From contig NZ_PIPM01000005.1 in assembly GCF_003987175.1 (NCBI RefSeq), positions 109,494 through 173,493 on the forward strand: DNA of 64,000 nucleotides. Reading direction: 5' to 3'. A program made the position numbers and the translations under genes. Origin of the DNA: Aliidiomarina sanyensis (GTDB lineage: Bacteria; Pseudomonadota; Gammaproteobacteria; Enterobacterales; Alteromonadaceae). Of this stretch, positions 47,380-57,610 are shown piece after piece. Below the pieces are notes generated by a model. It did no database searches. It was not told where the DNA came from and saw only the letters and a list, made by a program, of their open reading frames with translations. Position 1 is the first letter of the stretch; every line of letters starts with the position of its first letter.

Positions 47380-48411
47380 TTAACTAGGACGATCAGGATA
47401 CGCTTCAACAAAGGTATCGACCATTTCGGACGCATGGGGTATTTCATCCGCATCAAAGCAGACAATATGAAACAGTGCTTCACCCTCATGACTCACTGGG
47501 ATATTACTGATTCCAATCACAATGCCGCCGACACTCGCATACACGCTCGTATGTTCCCCACCGTGAGGGGGGGCGATGTGCGCGAGCAGTTGGCCTCGTG
47601 CGACAGTATCCCCCAAAGAAACCTTATGCAGGACAAGACCATCGCCTTCAGCTCGCATCCATACCGAACGTTGGGCAAATACCGGCGTCACTTTCTTACG
47701 GGTACGACGGCCTTTCATCATCTTGAGCATTTTCATGACGTTGGTCACGCCATTGACCCCTGCTTTGATGGCTGAGTAATCGAACCGGAGCGCCTCTCCT
47801 GCCTCATATAAAATCAGAGGGATACCCAGCTCTGATGCTTGTGATCGGAGCGAGCCATCGCGGTCTTTGGCATTCATGATCACGGGACAATTGAACGCTT
47901 CCGCCATGGCAGTTGCCTCGGGATTATCCAGATTTACCCGAATTTGCGGTAGATTGCTGCGGTGAATCGCACCCGTGTGAAGATCGATGATATGGGTCGC
48001 CCGTTCGACCAGTTTGGTGCGGAAAAGGTGCGCTAAGCGACTCCCAAGTGCACCGCGCTCAGAACCCGGGAAACATCGATTTAAGTCACGACGGTCCGGC
48101 AGGTAGCGGGTTTGCTGGATAAATCCGAACATATTGACGACCGGCACAAGCAATAAGGTTCCAGTGAGTTGTTTCGGGTCAATCACTTGAATCAATCTGC
48201 GGCAGATCTCGACACCATTGAGTTCGTCACCATGAATGGCGGCACACACGAGAAGAACCGGCCCGGGTTTAACGCCGTGCAGCACTTCGACGTGCAAATC
48301 CAAGGGGGTATCGCTATATAAGCGTGCGGCGGGGAGAAGCACACGCTCTTGAGTGCCAGGGGCGATCGCGTGGTCGCCCAATTCGAAAGGAAGTGCGCGT
48401 TTACGAGCCAT
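47380..48411 (-). CDS. Succinylglutamate desuccinylase/aspartoacylase-family (M14-like) hydrolase
   Basis: A zinc carboxypeptidase-fold hydrolase of 343 residues. The zinc ligands are H60 and E63 in IHGDELNG and the later His in DLHTGAIHRSNLPQ; RRDLNRCFPG binds substrate carboxylate and an Arg-rich loop is present. The C-terminal part (about 245-330) forms a lipoyl-like beta-barrel. This branch is often encoded beside RimK-type glutamate ligases, so removal or trimming of glutamyl tails is a reasonable guess. It follows rimK by 15 bases in the same direction. Confidence 0.87.
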   Translation of the reverse strand: MARKRALPFELGDHAIAPGTQERVLLPAARLYSDTPLDLHVEVLHGVKPGPVLLVCAAIHGDELNGVEICRRLIQVIDPKQLTGTLLLVPVVNMFGFIQQTRYLPDRRDLNRCFPGSERGALGSRLAHLFRTKLVERATHIIDLHTGAIHRSNLPQIRVNLDNPEATAMAEAFNCPVIMNAKDRDGSLRSQASELGIPLILYEAGEALRFDYSAIKAGVNGVTNVMKMLKMMKGRRTRKKVTPVFAQRSVWMRAEGDGLVLHKVSLGDTVARGQLLAHIAPPHGGEHTSVYASVGGIVIGISNIPVSHEGEALFHIVCFDADEIPHASEMVDTFVEAYPDRPS

Positions 48412-48426
48412 ACTGCGAGTTCCTAC

Positions 48427-49332
48427 TTATCCGCGACCTTTGGTGCGCGTACGATTTTGCTTAGCCGTCTTTTCAATAAAGGTAATAATTTGACTTGCGA
48501 CGTCTTTCTCAGTCGCAGTTTCGATCCCTTCAAGACCAGGTGAGGAATTCACTTCCATGACCAGTGGGCCGTGATTTGAACGAAGGATATCAACCCCCGC
48601 AACGTTCAACCCCATGGTTTTTGCCGCTTTGACAGCTGTAGCACGTTCCGCAGGGCTTAATTTCACCAGCGTTGCGCTGCCGCCACGGTGTAGATTTGAA
48701 CGAAACTCCCCGGGTTTGGCTTGTCGCTTCATCGCAGCAATTACTTTGTCCCCGATCACGAAGCAACGGAGATCCGCACCGCCCGCTTCTTTTATGTATT
48801 CTTGCACCATAAAATGGGCATTGAGCCCCATAAACGCCTCAATCACACTCTCGGCTGCTTTGCGGGTTTCCGCCAATACCACCCCAATCCCCTGTGTCCC
48901 TTCAAGTAACTTGATGACCAGGGGGGCACCGCCGACCATATCAATCAGGTCAGGAATATCGGTTGGTTTGCTGGCAAAGCCTGTGACTGGCAGGCCGATC
49001 CCTTTCCGGGAAAGTAATTGCAATGAGCGCAGTTTATCGCGGCTTCGACTAATCGCAACGGACTCATTGAGTGGGTAGGTACCCATCATCTCAAACTGAC
49101 GAAGAACGGCAGTTCCATAAAATGTGATCGACGCGCCAATTCGCGGAATGACGGCATCAAATTCTGGCAGGATTTTCCCTCGGACATGAATTTCTGGTTC
49201 TTTGGCGTTGATGTTCATGTAGCAACGTAATGGGTCGAGAACGTGCATCTCGTGTCCACGCGCTTCACCCGCCTCAATCAGACGACGCGTTGAATATAAA
49301 TGTTTATTGCGCGAGAGAATGGCGATTCTCAT
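48427..49332 (-). CDS. rimK: RimK, ribosomal protein bS6 glutamate ligase
   Basis: An ATP-grasp enzyme that adds glutamates to the C-terminus of ribosomal protein bS6. The 301 residues contain the ATP-grasp elements [34 protein letters not shown] and the metal-binding [13 protein letters not shown]. In Pseudomonas the rimA-rimB-rimK genes tie RimK activity to c-di-GMP. Here rimB overlaps its start by 4 bases and a c-di-GMP phosphodiesterase is divergent just beyond. Confidence 0.95.
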   Translation of the reverse strand: MRIAILSRNKHLYSTRRLIEAGEARGHEMHVLDPLRCYMNINAKEPEIHVRGKILPEFDAVIPRIGASITFYGTAVLRQFEMMGTYPLNESVAISRSRDKLRSLQLLSRKGIGLPVTGFASKPTDIPDLIDMVGGAPLVIKLLEGTQGIGVVLAETRKAAESVIEAFMGLNAHFMVQEYIKEAGGADLRCFVIGDKVIAAMKRQAKPGEFRSNLHRGGSATLVKLSPAERATAVKAAKTMGLNVAGVDILRSNHGPLVMEVNSSPGLEGIETATEKDVASQIITFIEKTAKQNRTRTKGRG

Positions 49333-49784
49333 AAGGGTTTTCCTTGTAGATATGACGCTTGCGGATCCACGAGATAGCGCCCATTGAGTGCTTGCCGTCC
49401 GAGTAACATCCGAAACTTCATTGTATCACGGTTTGTCAGGGTGAGCTCAGCCAAAAATTCGTCCGCCGATGGTCCGAAGCCAACTTGTACGCGTGTGCGA
49501 ATGACGTAGCGAATTTCTTTGTGCCCGCCCGAGTCGGTCACTTCCCGCTGCTCGAGTACAGGCGCTTCACATACGTGCTCGGTCAGGTCATTTTGAATGG
49601 GGTGAACCCAAATTTTCAGCCATTCTTCGCCGTTTCGCTCAAAAGGTTCCAGCCGAAACGCGTGCAAGCAAGATGTACGCGCACCGGTATCTACTTTCGC
49701 TTTGATCGCGTTGATGCCTAAATCGGGCAGGGCGAGCCATTCACGCCAACCGGTTATTTTTTCTGGATGTATTTGCTCGCTCAC
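49329..49784 (-). CDS. rimB: RimB-like retropepsin-fold protease
   Basis: A 151-residue member of the family often labelled ATP-dependent zinc protease, now regarded as retropepsin-like. The core motif is [14 protein letters not shown], with the DTGA triad of aspartic proteases. [23 protein letters not shown] near the end is also typical. The start is GTG 49784, with GAGG upstream. It overlaps rimK by 4 bases (ATGA). RimB in Pseudomonas modulates RimK/bS6; its exact activity is not settled. The symbol is assigned by family and position. Confidence 0.85.
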   Translation of the reverse strand: MSEQIHPEKITGWREWLALPDLGINAIKAKVDTGARTSCLHAFRLEPFERNGEEWLKIWVHPIQNDLTEHVCEAPVLEQREVTDSGGHKEIRYVIRTRVQVGFGPSADEFLAELTLTNRDTMKFRMLLGRQALNGRYLVDPQASYLQGKPL

Positions 49785-50002
49785 GCAAAAACCTCATGTT
49801 AGAGTTGATCTTAAGTATATCGGCATTCGTTTTATTGCTGTCGATATATCGGCGATCGTGATGTTGTCACGATGGGGTGCGCACGGACAAAACATAGCGT
49901 GGCAGTGAAGGACCGCGCTGCAACGAAGTCGCTCACCACATTCACACAGTCGCTGACAGGTTATAGCGCAAATGTAACGTAAAACCGAATGGAGTGAAAC
50001 TC
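49785..50002. promoter_or_regulatory. Divergent spacer, rimB / EAL gene
   Basis: The 218-base spacer must carry both promoters. It contains direct copies of ATATCGGC (49817-49824 and 49846-49853) and a 7 bp hairpin ATCGTGA / TCACGAT (49855-49873). No protein-binding motif could be named. Confidence 0.4.
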
Positions 50003-50794
50003 ATGTCAGTCTGTGAGCAATGTAATTGCTATAAAGGAATGGGCTTTAAAATTAAGATGGCGTTTCAGCCGATCGTACAGGTACAAAAGAAAGAAGTGTA
50101 CGCGTACGAAGCGCTGGTTCGTGGTGCAGATGGCGAAGGTGCGGGGGAAGTCCTTGCGCGGGTGAACTCCGATAACATCTACAGCTTTGACCAAACCTGC
50201 AGAACCACCGCAATTGAAACGGCATCCAAATTAAAAATGCAGGAAAAACTTAGCATTAACTTCTTACCCAATGCTATTTATGAGCCAGAAACCTGCCTCG
50301 AGCGGACCTTTCGGATGGCAAAGAAACTCGATTTTCCCCATCAAAACATTATCTTCGAAGTCACCGAGCATGAGCGGGTTGAAAATCATAGTCTCCTTCT
50401 TGAAGTGTTTGAAACCTACAAGCGAAATGGTTTTTTAACGACCATTGATGATTTTGGTGAAGGCTATGCGGGACTCAATCTGCTTGCTGAGTTTCAGCCG
50501 GACATGATTAAACTCGACATGGCGCTGATCCGAAATATTCACCAGCGTCGCGTTTCACAGACTATTTTACGGGGTATTCTGAGCGTGGCTCGGGAACTTG
50601 AAATCTGCATTGTCGCTGAGGGTGTTGAAACCCACGATGAATACAGCTTTTTGTTCGACCAAGGTGTTCAGCTGATGCAGGGATACTATTTCAGTAAGCC
50701 ACTGATCGAAGGACTGACGAACCCGTTTACTCAGCGGACGACTCGTCTACAAGATAGTCACTGCGCGTCGCTTGTAGTTCCCGAAGATAATTAA
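50003..50794 (+). CDS. EAL-domain c-di-GMP phosphodiesterase with N-terminal Cys motif
   Basis: A compact phosphodiesterase that splits c-di-GMP to pGpG. The 263 residues carry all main catalytic motifs: YEALVRG (the EAL), INFLP (Asn), FEVTEHE (Glu), IDDFGEGYAGL (Asp pair), IKLD (Lys), IVAEGVET and MQGYYFSKP (Gln). The N-terminus holds C4-x2-C7-x-C9 (CEQCNC), a possible metal or redox site. ATG 50003 was chosen over GTG 49994; GGAGTG lies upstream. Its position, divergent from rimBK, suggests a RimA-like function. Its 3' end overlaps the next, convergent gene by 68 bases. Confidence 0.9.
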   Translation: MSVCEQCNCYKGMGFKIKMAFQPIVQVQKKEVYAYEALVRGADGEGAGEVLARVNSDNIYSFDQTCRTTAIETASKLKMQEKLSINFLPNAIYEPETCLERTFRMAKKLDFPHQNIIFEVTEHERVENHSLLLEVFETYKRNGFLTTIDDFGEGYAGLNLLAEFQPDMIKLDMALIRNIHQRRVSQTILRGILSVARELEICIVAEGVETHDEYSFLFDQGVQLMQGYYFSKPLIEGLTNPFTQRTTRLQDSHCASLVVPEDN

Positions 50795-51449
50795 CGAATT
50801 CTTCTGCGGGACGGTCCAGCGCATTGTCGGAAATAAACAGGTCATATCCGAGCAGCTCACGCATGTGCTGCATGCGCAGTGCAAAAGACGCGAGCACACC
50901 ATCGTAGATCGTCTCGGAGTCCGTTTTGTATTTTGAAGGAACATCAAAATAGGGCGTGAAATCTTCCAAGTCGGGCTTCTCAGCCCGCAGGGCCACCACG
51001 AGGAGCTGACGTTGTTCGAGCAAAACATGGACCGCCATGCGCTTGTCGATGTTCTGTAGCAAGGCGTCATACGAATGCAGCCGAAAACCGATCACTGGGA
51101 CTTCAATTCGATCAATGCCGCGCTGAATCGTCGGAATTCCAATCCGTTGAATATTGTCCCAGGTTAACTGCCATTGTCCTTTTCGATGTTGATAAACGAT
51201 CGCTTTAGGATTCATGATCAACGACGCGGGGGGCTCGATCAGCTTGCCAATCCCCACGGCTAGGGTAACCAGTGAAAAACCGGTGCCGGTGATCAGCAAG
51301 GCAAGCGGAAATTCCTGAAAGATTGCATTGCACAGGAATGTGGCAACCAACAAACTTCCCCCCAGCACGGTGATGACCAGACCATTGCGTTTTGCTTGCG
51401 GATGCACAATTTGTTCGGGCATTGAGGTATTTGCGGGTTGTTCAGCCAT
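50727..51449 (-). CDS. DUF2982-type membrane protein
   Basis: A 240-residue protein with two close hydrophobic helices (about 24-42 and 48-66) forming a hairpin, then a soluble C-terminal domain. I assign it to the DUF2982 family from memory of the sequence style and its place after mutH; this needs a profile search. The function is unknown. Its start overlaps the mutH end by 8 bases, so expression is likely coupled. Its last 68 bases are antisense to the end of the EAL gene. Confidence 0.68.
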   Translation of the reverse strand: MAEQPANTSMPEQIVHPQAKRNGLVITVLGGSLLVATFLCNAIFQEFPLALLITGTGFSLVTLAVGIGKLIEPPASLIMNPKAIVYQHRKGQWQLTWDNIQRIGIPTIQRGIDRIEVPVIGFRLHSYDALLQNIDKRMAVHVLLEQRQLLVVALRAEKPDLEDFTPYFDVPSKYKTDSETIYDGVLASFALRMQHMRELLGYDLFISDNALDRPAEEFVNYLRELQATRSDYLVDESSAE

Positions 51450-52134
51450 CAGTCAGTCCTAGCGCATGGCGCAGTATGCGCTGCGTGAAATGTGTTTTTA
51501 GATAAAAGCCGCGCGGAAGCGTTTGCACGGGTGCCCCGTCCGGGCCGACACTGCGTGTTGCGACGCGGGCATTTGCTGCTTTCGGGCGCAATTGAAGGGC
51601 CGTGCCATGGCGTGCAGTCACTTGGTCAACCCGCCCTAGGGTAATGAACTCGGTGAGTTCCTCCCAGTCAGCTTTTAAAATGGCTTCTTCTTCAAGACTG
51701 GGCTGCCATAGGATAGGGACACCGACGATCCGTTCTGGAATTGGAATCTGGCGACGACCATCGACAGGAATCCATAGGACATGGCGTAATTTATTGCGCA
51801 CATTGGAGGTTTCCCATTCGACACCGTTGTAACCGGTCAGTGGCGCAATGCAAACATACGTGGTCTCAAGGGGTTTGCCGTCCGGGGTGATGGGAATTGT
51901 CTTTAATTCAACCCCGAGGTCTGGAAAGTCTTGTTCAGGTTTTGACCCTGCGGTGGCCCCCAAAAAAAGCTCAATAAGTTGCCCCGTCCAGCCTTTTGCT
52001 TTGCGAAAATCAGCAGGGACCTGCCATCCTGCAACATGTGCAAGATCAGCAAACGTGTATCCTGTCAGTGCATGCGCTCGCGCCTGCAATTCAGCAAGAT
52101 GTTTGGGTGGTGCGGAGGGTACAGTTAAAGCCAC
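51442..52134 (-). CDS. mutH: DNA mismatch repair endonuclease MutH
   Basis: Nicks the unmethylated strand at hemimethylated GATC sites during mismatch repair. The 230 residues match E. coli MutH. The active site is D69...E76-x-K78 in [12 protein letters not shown]. Also conserved are [37 protein letters not shown] and [12 protein letters not shown]. MutH presence implies Dam methylation in this organism. The start is GTG 52134. rppH is divergent, as in many relatives. Confidence 0.96.
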   Translation of the reverse strand: MALTVPSAPPKHLAELQARAHALTGYTFADLAHVAGWQVPADFRKAKGWTGQLIELFLGATAGSKPEQDFPDLGVELKTIPITPDGKPLETTYVCIAPLTGYNGVEWETSNVRNKLRHVLWIPVDGRRQIPIPERIVGVPILWQPSLEEEAILKADWEELTEFITLGRVDQVTARHGTALQLRPKAANARVATRSVGPDGAPVQTLPRGFYLKTHFTQRILRHALGLTDG

Positions 52135-52307
52135 GACATTTACTCGTTGTTAATCGGGGTTCATGGTATGGACTTCACCGGCAGGGTGCAAGTCTCAGGC
52201 GCAATTGTGTATGAAGTGAAGTCGGCCAAGGCGCATGTGAAGATATTTGCCGCGGGGCCTGCTTTATGGAAGAATCGGACTCAAGAGGAATTTATGAGGA
52301 TGCTCGC

Positions 52308-52823
52308 GTGATTGATGCCGAGGGATATCGTTCAAATGTCGGCATAGTGATATGTAACGAGCAAGGGCAAGTTTTTTGGGCACGACGCTTTGGCCAGCAA
52401 AGTTGGCAGTTCCCCCAAGGAGGAATCGACGATGGCGAAACTCCGGAACAAGCGATGTATCGTGAGCTCTACGAAGAAGTTGGACTGCGGCCAGAGCAGG
52501 TAGAAATTGTTTACACGAGTCGCACCTGGTATCGCTACCGACTTCCGAAACGACTCGTTCGTAAAGGAGCTAAGCCAGTTTGTATTGGCCAAAAGCAAAA
52601 ATGGTTCTTGCTCAAACTCACATGTCCTGAGTCCGAGGTCGACGTACTGCAATCAGGTCACCCTGAGTTCGATGGTTGGCGCTGGGTAAGCTATTGGTAT
52701 CCGGTTCGCCAGGTCGTCGCGTTTAAGCGCGATGTATACCGCCGAGTGATGAAAGAGTTCGCTCACGTCGCGATGCCTTTTCGAGGGAAACCACGTCCAA
52801 AACGTCATAAACGAAAGCGATAG
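52308..52823 (+). CDS. rppH: RNA pyrophosphohydrolase
   Basis: Removes pyrophosphate from the 5' end of mRNA and so opens the way for RNase E. The 171 residues contain the Nudix box [22 protein letters not shown] and the highly conserved [14 protein letters not shown] and [18 protein letters not shown] chose GTG 52308 (GAGG 8 bases before; homologues start xIDxDGYRPNVGI) over the in-frame ATG 52266, which would add 14 residues. The basic tail ([11 protein letters not shown]) is a likely RNA contact. ptsP follows after 3 bases. Confidence 0.96.
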   Translation: MIDAEGYRSNVGIVICNEQGQVFWARRFGQQSWQFPQGGIDDGETPEQAMYRELYEEVGLRPEQVEIVYTSRTWYRYRLPKRLVRKGAKPVCIGQKQKWFLLKLTCPESEVDVLQSGHPEFDGWRWVSYWYPVRQVVAFKRDVYRRVMKEFAHVAMPFRGKPRPKRHKRKR

Positions 52824-52826
52824 ATT

Positions 52827-55100
52827 ATGCTGACAACGCTGCAGCGCATAGTAGAGGTCGTGAATCAGGCTCCGGATCTTGATTCGGCGCTGCGCGCTAT
52901 TGTCAATCGAGTTCGCGCGGCGCTTGGAAGTGATGTTTGCAGTGTTTATCTTGCGGATCACGATCGCCAAGAGTTTGTTTTGATGGCCACTGAAGGCCTA
53001 AAATTAGATACTCATCAACGTGTTAGTCTCCAATTCGGCGAGGGTCTCATAAGCCTCGCGGCACAACGAGAAGAACCCCTCAACTTCGCGAACGCCGCGG
53101 AGCATCCCAATTTTAAGTTGGTCGAATCGGTGGGTGAAGAAGCCTACCGCGCAATGCTGGTTGCGCCCATTATTCACCAACGTAAAGTCCTCGGTGTCCT
53201 AGCGGTTCAGCAAAAAAAAGCACGCGCATTTTCGGGCGAGGAAGAAGCATTTGTGGTGACACTGGCGGCACAGCTTGCTGCTGTCATTGCCCACGCTGAA
53301 GCGAAAGGACTGGTCACAGGGCAACACTCGCCATGGTTGCGCAACTTAACCGGACTGGCCGGCGCCCCCGGGGTTGCCATTGGACAAGCCTTTATCGGAA
53401 AACCTGCAGCAACACTGAGTTCGGTCGTCCCTCGGCGCACCGAGTATCCCTGGCGTGAGATTCACAAGTTCCGGAAGGCGGTGCTTCAGACCCGCATGGA
53501 GTTACGCAGCTTGGCGGAACAAGTAGCCGAGTATGTTGCGGAGGATACCCTCGCCATTTTTGATGTTTACCAAGGCATGTTGGATGCGGCTAGCCTTGGG
53601 GATGCGGTCGAGAAAAAAATCAAAGATGGCTGGATGGCACAAACCGCCGTGAAGATGGTGGTCGAAGATTTTGTTGCACAGTTTGAAGGTCTTGACGATC
53701 CCTACTTGCGTGAGCGCGCGGTTGATGTGCGAGACCTCGGACAACGAATTCTCTCGTATTTGCAAGAACGGAATGGAGCCCAACAAAGTTTCCCTGAATC
53801 GTGCATTTTGGTTGCAGATGAAGTGACAGCCAGCATGTTGGCATCGGTCCCGCGGGATAAATTACAGGGTTTAGTATCACTTCATGGTTCTGCAAACTCG
53901 CATGCGGCAATTATGGCACGCAGCATGGGTATCCCTGCCGTGTTCGGAATCAATGAAGTCCCGCTGACCTATTTATCGGAACGCGAACTGATCGTCGATG
54001 GCTACAGCGGTGATGTGTTTGTCAACCCGCCCGCGCAACTTCTCGAAGAGTACGAGGTACTTCGTAACGAAGAACTCGAGCTTGCAGCAATTGTTGCAGA
54101 AGGGCGAGATCAACCCGCGCAAACCGAGGACGGTGTGCGGGTGAGCTTGCAAGTCAATGCTGGAATGAACGTTGAGCATGGTCAGGATCGCTGGGGACAC
54201 TATGAAGGCATTGGCCTTTATCGAACCGAGATTCCGTTTATGATGCGCGAGCGGTTTCCAACGGAAAAAGAGCAATTGGATCTCTATCGTCAAACGCTCC
54301 GAGCTCACAAAAAGGTTCCCGTCGTGATGCGGACGCTCGATATCGGTGGTGATAAGCCATTGCCGTATTTTCCGATTCAGGAAGAAAACCCGTTTCTGGG
54401 CTGGCGCGGAATCCGCATGACCCTAGACCACCCCGAGATTTTCTTGGTGCAAGTACGCGCCATGCTTAGGGCGAGCGTGGGGTATGAGAATCTAAACATT
54501 CTGCTCCCGATGATCACCACGCTCGATGAAGTCGATGAAGCGACACGGTTGATTAATCAAGCGTACTTCGAAGTCCGAAATGAGCTCGCGCAAAGCGATA
54601 AGCAAGAACAGCTGACTCGGCCGCTGGTAGGCGTTATGGTCGAGGTTCCAGCGCTTTTGTATCAATTGGAAGCGGTAGCAAAAAAAGTCGATTTCTTCTC
54701 AGTGGGTACCAATGATTTAACCCAGTATTTGTTCGCAGTGGACCGTAATAATGCGCGGGTGGCTAGCCTCTACGATACCTACAACCCTGCATTGCTTCAC
54801 GCGCTGCAACATATTGTTGAACGCTGTGAGGAATTGCGAAAGCCAGTGAGTGTCTGTGGGGAAATGGCCGGGGACCCAGGTGGGGCACTTCTGCTCGTGG
54901 CGATGGGCTATCGAACGCTGTCGATGAGTACGCATAATCTTGATAAGATTCGCTGGATTCTGCGCCATGTGGATAGCAACGTACTGCAGGTGCTTCTGAC
55001 GCAAGCATTGTCGTGTTCACATCCAGACCAAGTGCGTCGGTTGGTCACCTTAAAACTTGAGGCTCTCGGTCTGGGCGGCTTCGTAAGGGCAGGTAAGTAA
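52827..55100 (+). CDS. ptsP: PtsP, enzyme I of the nitrogen phosphotransferase system
   Basis: Starts the PTS-Ntr phosphorelay from PEP to NPr and EIIA-Ntr, which controls potassium and nitrogen responses. The 757 residues have an N-terminal GAF domain (about 1-160) and EI domains with phospho-His 359 in GSANSHAAIMARSMGIP and the PEP-binding GGDKPLPYFP and VGTNDLTQYLFAVDR regions, plus the active Cys in VSVCGEMAGDP. It is in the standard rppH-ptsP order. The next gene starts on the last base of its stop codon. Confidence 0.96.
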   Translation: MLTTLQRIVEVVNQAPDLDSALRAIVNRVRAALGSDVCSVYLADHDRQEFVLMATEGLKLDTHQRVSLQFGEGLISLAAQREEPLNFANAAEHPNFKLVESVGEEAYRAMLVAPIIHQRKVLGVLAVQQKKARAFSGEEEAFVVTLAAQLAAVIAHAEAKGLVTGQHSPWLRNLTGLAGAPGVAIGQAFIGKPAATLSSVVPRRTEYPWREIHKFRKAVLQTRMELRSLAEQVAEYVAEDTLAIFDVYQGMLDAASLGDAVEKKIKDGWMAQTAVKMVVEDFVAQFEGLDDPYLRERAVDVRDLGQRILSYLQERNGAQQSFPESCILVADEVTASMLASVPRDKLQGLVSLHGSANSHAAIMARSMGIPAVFGINEVPLTYLSERELIVDGYSGDVFVNPPAQLLEEYEVLRNEELELAAIVAEGRDQPAQTEDGVRVSLQVNAGMNVEHGQDRWGHYEGIGLYRTEIPFMMRERFPTEKEQLDLYRQTLRAHKKVPVVMRTLDIGGDKPLPYFPIQEENPFLGWRGIRMTLDHPEIFLVQVRAMLRASVGYENLNILLPMITTLDEVDEATRLINQAYFEVRNELAQSDKQEQLTRPLVGVMVEVPALLYQLEAVAKKVDFFSVGTNDLTQYLFAVDRNNARVASLYDTYNPALLHALQHIVERCEELRKPVSVCGEMAGDPGGALLLVAMGYRTLSMSTHNLDKIRWILRHVDSNVLQVLLTQALSCSHPDQVRRLVTLKLEALGLGGFVRAGK

Positions 55101-55894
55101 TGCTGATCAGTCTGCTGATGTGTGTGATCGCGGGCGTTTTTGCAGGATTGCTTTCAGGTATGCTTGGCATCGGTGGTGGTGTCTTGATTGTCCCACTCCT
55201 GATTTACCTATTACCGAGCCTTGGCTTACCTGCCAGTATCGTTGTCCCCACAGCGATTGGAACGAGCCTCGCGACCATTATGATCACCACGTTGGCGAGT
55301 GCGCGAGGGCATGCAAAGCGCGGTTATGTGTTGTGGCCCTGGGTTCGCGTGATCCTACCTACTTTGATTTTAGGGGGCTTCCTCGGCGCTTATTTGGGCA
55401 CTCAGCTCGCACCGGAATTACTCCAGCGCATATTCGCGGTAATCCTGTCGCTGCTGGCACTGCGCATGATTTGGAAGCGACAGCCGAGTAAACGTGAGGG
55501 CGGTCCGCCCAATTGGATTGTTCGTGCGTGGTCGGCGGTGATTGGTGTGGTTTCAGCGCTTGTTGGGATTGGTGGTGGTGCGCTCGTGGTTCCACTGCTT
55601 CATTTTTATCAAATCGCGATGCGCAACGCCGTGGCGGTTGCTGCTGTCACAAGTGTGGTATTGGCCGCGGTCGGGACTCTCACCTATATGCTGGGCCGTC
55701 CCGACTTAGGGGATGCCTCGATTCCGGGGTTGGTTGGCTATGTGTATTTACCCGCATGGCTTGCTATCGTGGCGACCTCGGCGGTTTTTGCGCGCGTGGG
55801 TGCGTCGATCGCTCATCGACTTCCAGTGCGTTACTTACAGCGAGCTTTTGCGGTACTCTTAATCACCATTGCGGTCCATTTATTTATTTCGTAG
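55100..55894 (+). CDS. TSUP-family (TauE/SafE) membrane transporter
   Basis: A 264-residue membrane protein of about eight helices in two halves. Each half has a glycine-rich TSUP motif: [20 protein letters not shown] and [19 protein letters not shown]. Family members move sulfite, sulfoacetate or related organic anions. The gene has this place between ptsP and lgt in many gammaproteobacteria, but the substrate is not known. TAATG overlap with ptsP. Confidence 0.92.
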   Translation: MLISLLMCVIAGVFAGLLSGMLGIGGGVLIVPLLIYLLPSLGLPASIVVPTAIGTSLATIMITTLASARGHAKRGYVLWPWVRVILPTLILGGFLGAYLGTQLAPELLQRIFAVILSLLALRMIWKRQPSKREGGPPNWIVRAWSAVIGVVSALVGIGGGALVVPLLHFYQIAMRNAVAVAAVTSVVLAAVGTLTYMLGRPDLGDASIPGLVGYVYLPAWLAIVATSAVFARVGASIAHRLPVRYLQRAFAVLLITIAVHLFIS

Positions 55895-55913
55895 GGATAT
55901 AGGCTTTCACGTC

Positions 55914-56765
55914 ATGAGTTCAGATTATTTGCAGTTTCCAGGTTGGGATCCCGTGGCTATCTCACTCGGACCGCTCGCTGTCCATTGGTATGGTCTGATG
56001 TATCTGGTCGGTGCTGGCTTTGCCTATTGGTGGGGGAATCGCCAAGCCGATCGCGATCCGAATTGGAGTCGTGAGAACTGGCAGGACTTGTTGTTCTGGG
56101 GATTCATCGCGCTCATCGTCGGTGGTCGGGTCGGGTATGCGCTATTTTATCAATTCCCCACCGTGGTGAGTGACCCGCTTTATTTATTCCGATTTGCGGA
56201 AGGTGGTATGTCGTTCCATGGTGGATTAATTGGGGCAATTACGGCAATCGTCATCTACGCAATCAAAACCAACCGTTCGATTTTAAGTGTCGGTGACTTC
56301 GTTGCTCCCTTGGTACCCGTCGGTTTGGGAGCCGGACGAATTGGCAACTTTATTAATGGCGAGCTCTGGGGACGCGTGTCCGATGTTCCGTGGGCTATGG
56401 TATTCCCAACCGGAGGACCTTTGCCACGTCATCCATCCCAGCTTTACCAGGCATTTGCAGAAGGTTTAGTCCTTTTTCTAATTCTCTGGGCATTTAGCCG
56501 CAAGCCCCGTCCAGTGGGTGCAGTTGGTGGTCTATTCTTGGTCGGGTATGGTACCGCGCGAATGATTACGGAACTGTTCCGGGAGCCAGATGCGCATCTT
56601 GGAATGTTAGGTGTGTTTACGATGGGACAGTGGCTCTCCATCCCAATGATCATTGCTGGGGCTATTTTGATGACGCTGGCATATCAAGGACGCTTCAGTG
56701 CTTCGACGCCGCCTCCCGCCAAGAAAACAAAGCAAGCACAACCCAAAAAGAAACGAGGTTCGTAA
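55914..56765 (+). CDS. lgt: Prolipoprotein diacylglyceryl transferase
   Basis: Transfers diacylglycerol to the lipobox Cys of prolipoproteins, the first step in lipoprotein maturation. The 283 residues contain seven helices, the Lgt signature [14 protein letters not shown], the essential His region MSFHGGL and HPSQLYQAF. The basic tail ending [14 protein letters not shown] is longer than in E. coli. ATG 55914 is chosen; an in-frame start 15 codons earlier lies inside the TSUP gene. The many lipobox proteins in this window would be its substrates. Confidence 0.96.
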   Translation: MSSDYLQFPGWDPVAISLGPLAVHWYGLMYLVGAGFAYWWGNRQADRDPNWSRENWQDLLFWGFIALIVGGRVGYALFYQFPTVVSDPLYLFRFAEGGMSFHGGLIGAITAIVIYAIKTNRSILSVGDFVAPLVPVGLGAGRIGNFINGELWGRVSDVPWAMVFPTGGPLPRHPSQLYQAFAEGLVLFLILWAFSRKPRPVGAVGGLFLVGYGTARMITELFREPDAHLGMLGVFTMGQWLSIPMIIAGAILMTLAYQGRFSASTPPPAKKTKQAQPKKKRGS

Positions 56766-57598
56766 TGCGTCAATATTTGGATTTAATGCGCCATGTTCTT
56801 GAGCATGGGACCGTAAAAGAAGATCGGACTGGAACTGGCACACGCAGTATTTTTGGCTATCAGATGCGTTTTGACCTGGCCGCTGGCTTTCCCCTGGTGA
56901 CCACAAAAAAGTGTCACTTGCGCTCAATCATTCATGAGCTGTTGTGGTTTTTGAAAGGCGAAACCAATATTCAGTACCTCAAAGAGAATGGTGTAAGTAT
57001 TTGGGATGAATGGGCGACCGAAGATGGCGATTTAGGCCCCGTGTATGGTGCGATGTGGCGCAACTGGCCGACACCGGATGGTGGTACTGTCGATCAAATC
57101 AGCGAACTTATAGCGCAGATTAAGCGCAACCCTGATTCTCGTCGTTTGTTAATTAGTGCATGGAATCCGGCACTTCTACCCGATACGCGAATGACCCCAC
57201 GGGAAAATGCGGCAGCCGGCAAGCAAGCGTTACCTCCTTGCCATACGCTATTCCAGTTTTATGTCGCAGACGGCAAGTTGTCGTGTCAGCTTTATCAGCG
57301 AAGTGCGGATATCTTTTTAGGTGTGCCTTTTAACATTGCAAGCTACGCACTCTTTACGATGATGGTTGCGCAAGTGTGTGAACTGGAGCTCGGCGAGTTT
57401 ATTCATACGTTTGGCGATGCACATCTTTATTCCAATCATTTGGAGCAAGCTAAGCTGCAATTAAGTCGCGAACCTCATCCGCTTCCACAAATGCGTTTAA
57501 ATCCAGACGTGAAGGACCTGTTTGCGTTCACCTATGATGATTTTGAGCTTGTAAACTACCAAGCGCATCCACATATCAAAGCGCCAGTCGCTATCTAA
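56765..57598 (+). CDS. thyA: Thymidylate synthase
   Basis: Makes dTMP from dUMP and methylene-tetrahydrofolate, releasing dihydrofolate for FolA. The 277 residues have catalytic Cys 159 in [12 protein letters not shown], the phosphate-binding [12 protein letters not shown] and [10 protein letters not shown], and the C-terminal KAPVAI. A short insert (about 13 residues, [14 protein letters not shown]) before the Cys explains the extra length compared with the 264-residue E. coli enzyme. It overlaps lgt by 1 base (TAATG). Confidence 0.97.
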   Translation: MRQYLDLMRHVLEHGTVKEDRTGTGTRSIFGYQMRFDLAAGFPLVTTKKCHLRSIIHELLWFLKGETNIQYLKENGVSIWDEWATEDGDLGPVYGAMWRNWPTPDGGTVDQISELIAQIKRNPDSRRLLISAWNPALLPDTRMTPRENAAAGKQALPPCHTLFQFYVADGKLSCQLYQRSADIFLGVPFNIASYALFTMMVAQVCELELGEFIHTFGDAHLYSNHLEQAKLQLSREPHPLPQMRLNPDVKDLFAFTYDDFELVNYQAHPHIKAPVAI

Positions 57599-57610
57599 AC
57601 GGTACGGGTA

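Noticed and set aside
49785..50002. Small gene in the rimB-EAL spacer
   Set aside because: No frame with a start, binding site and protein-like composition was found; treated as a regulatory spacer.
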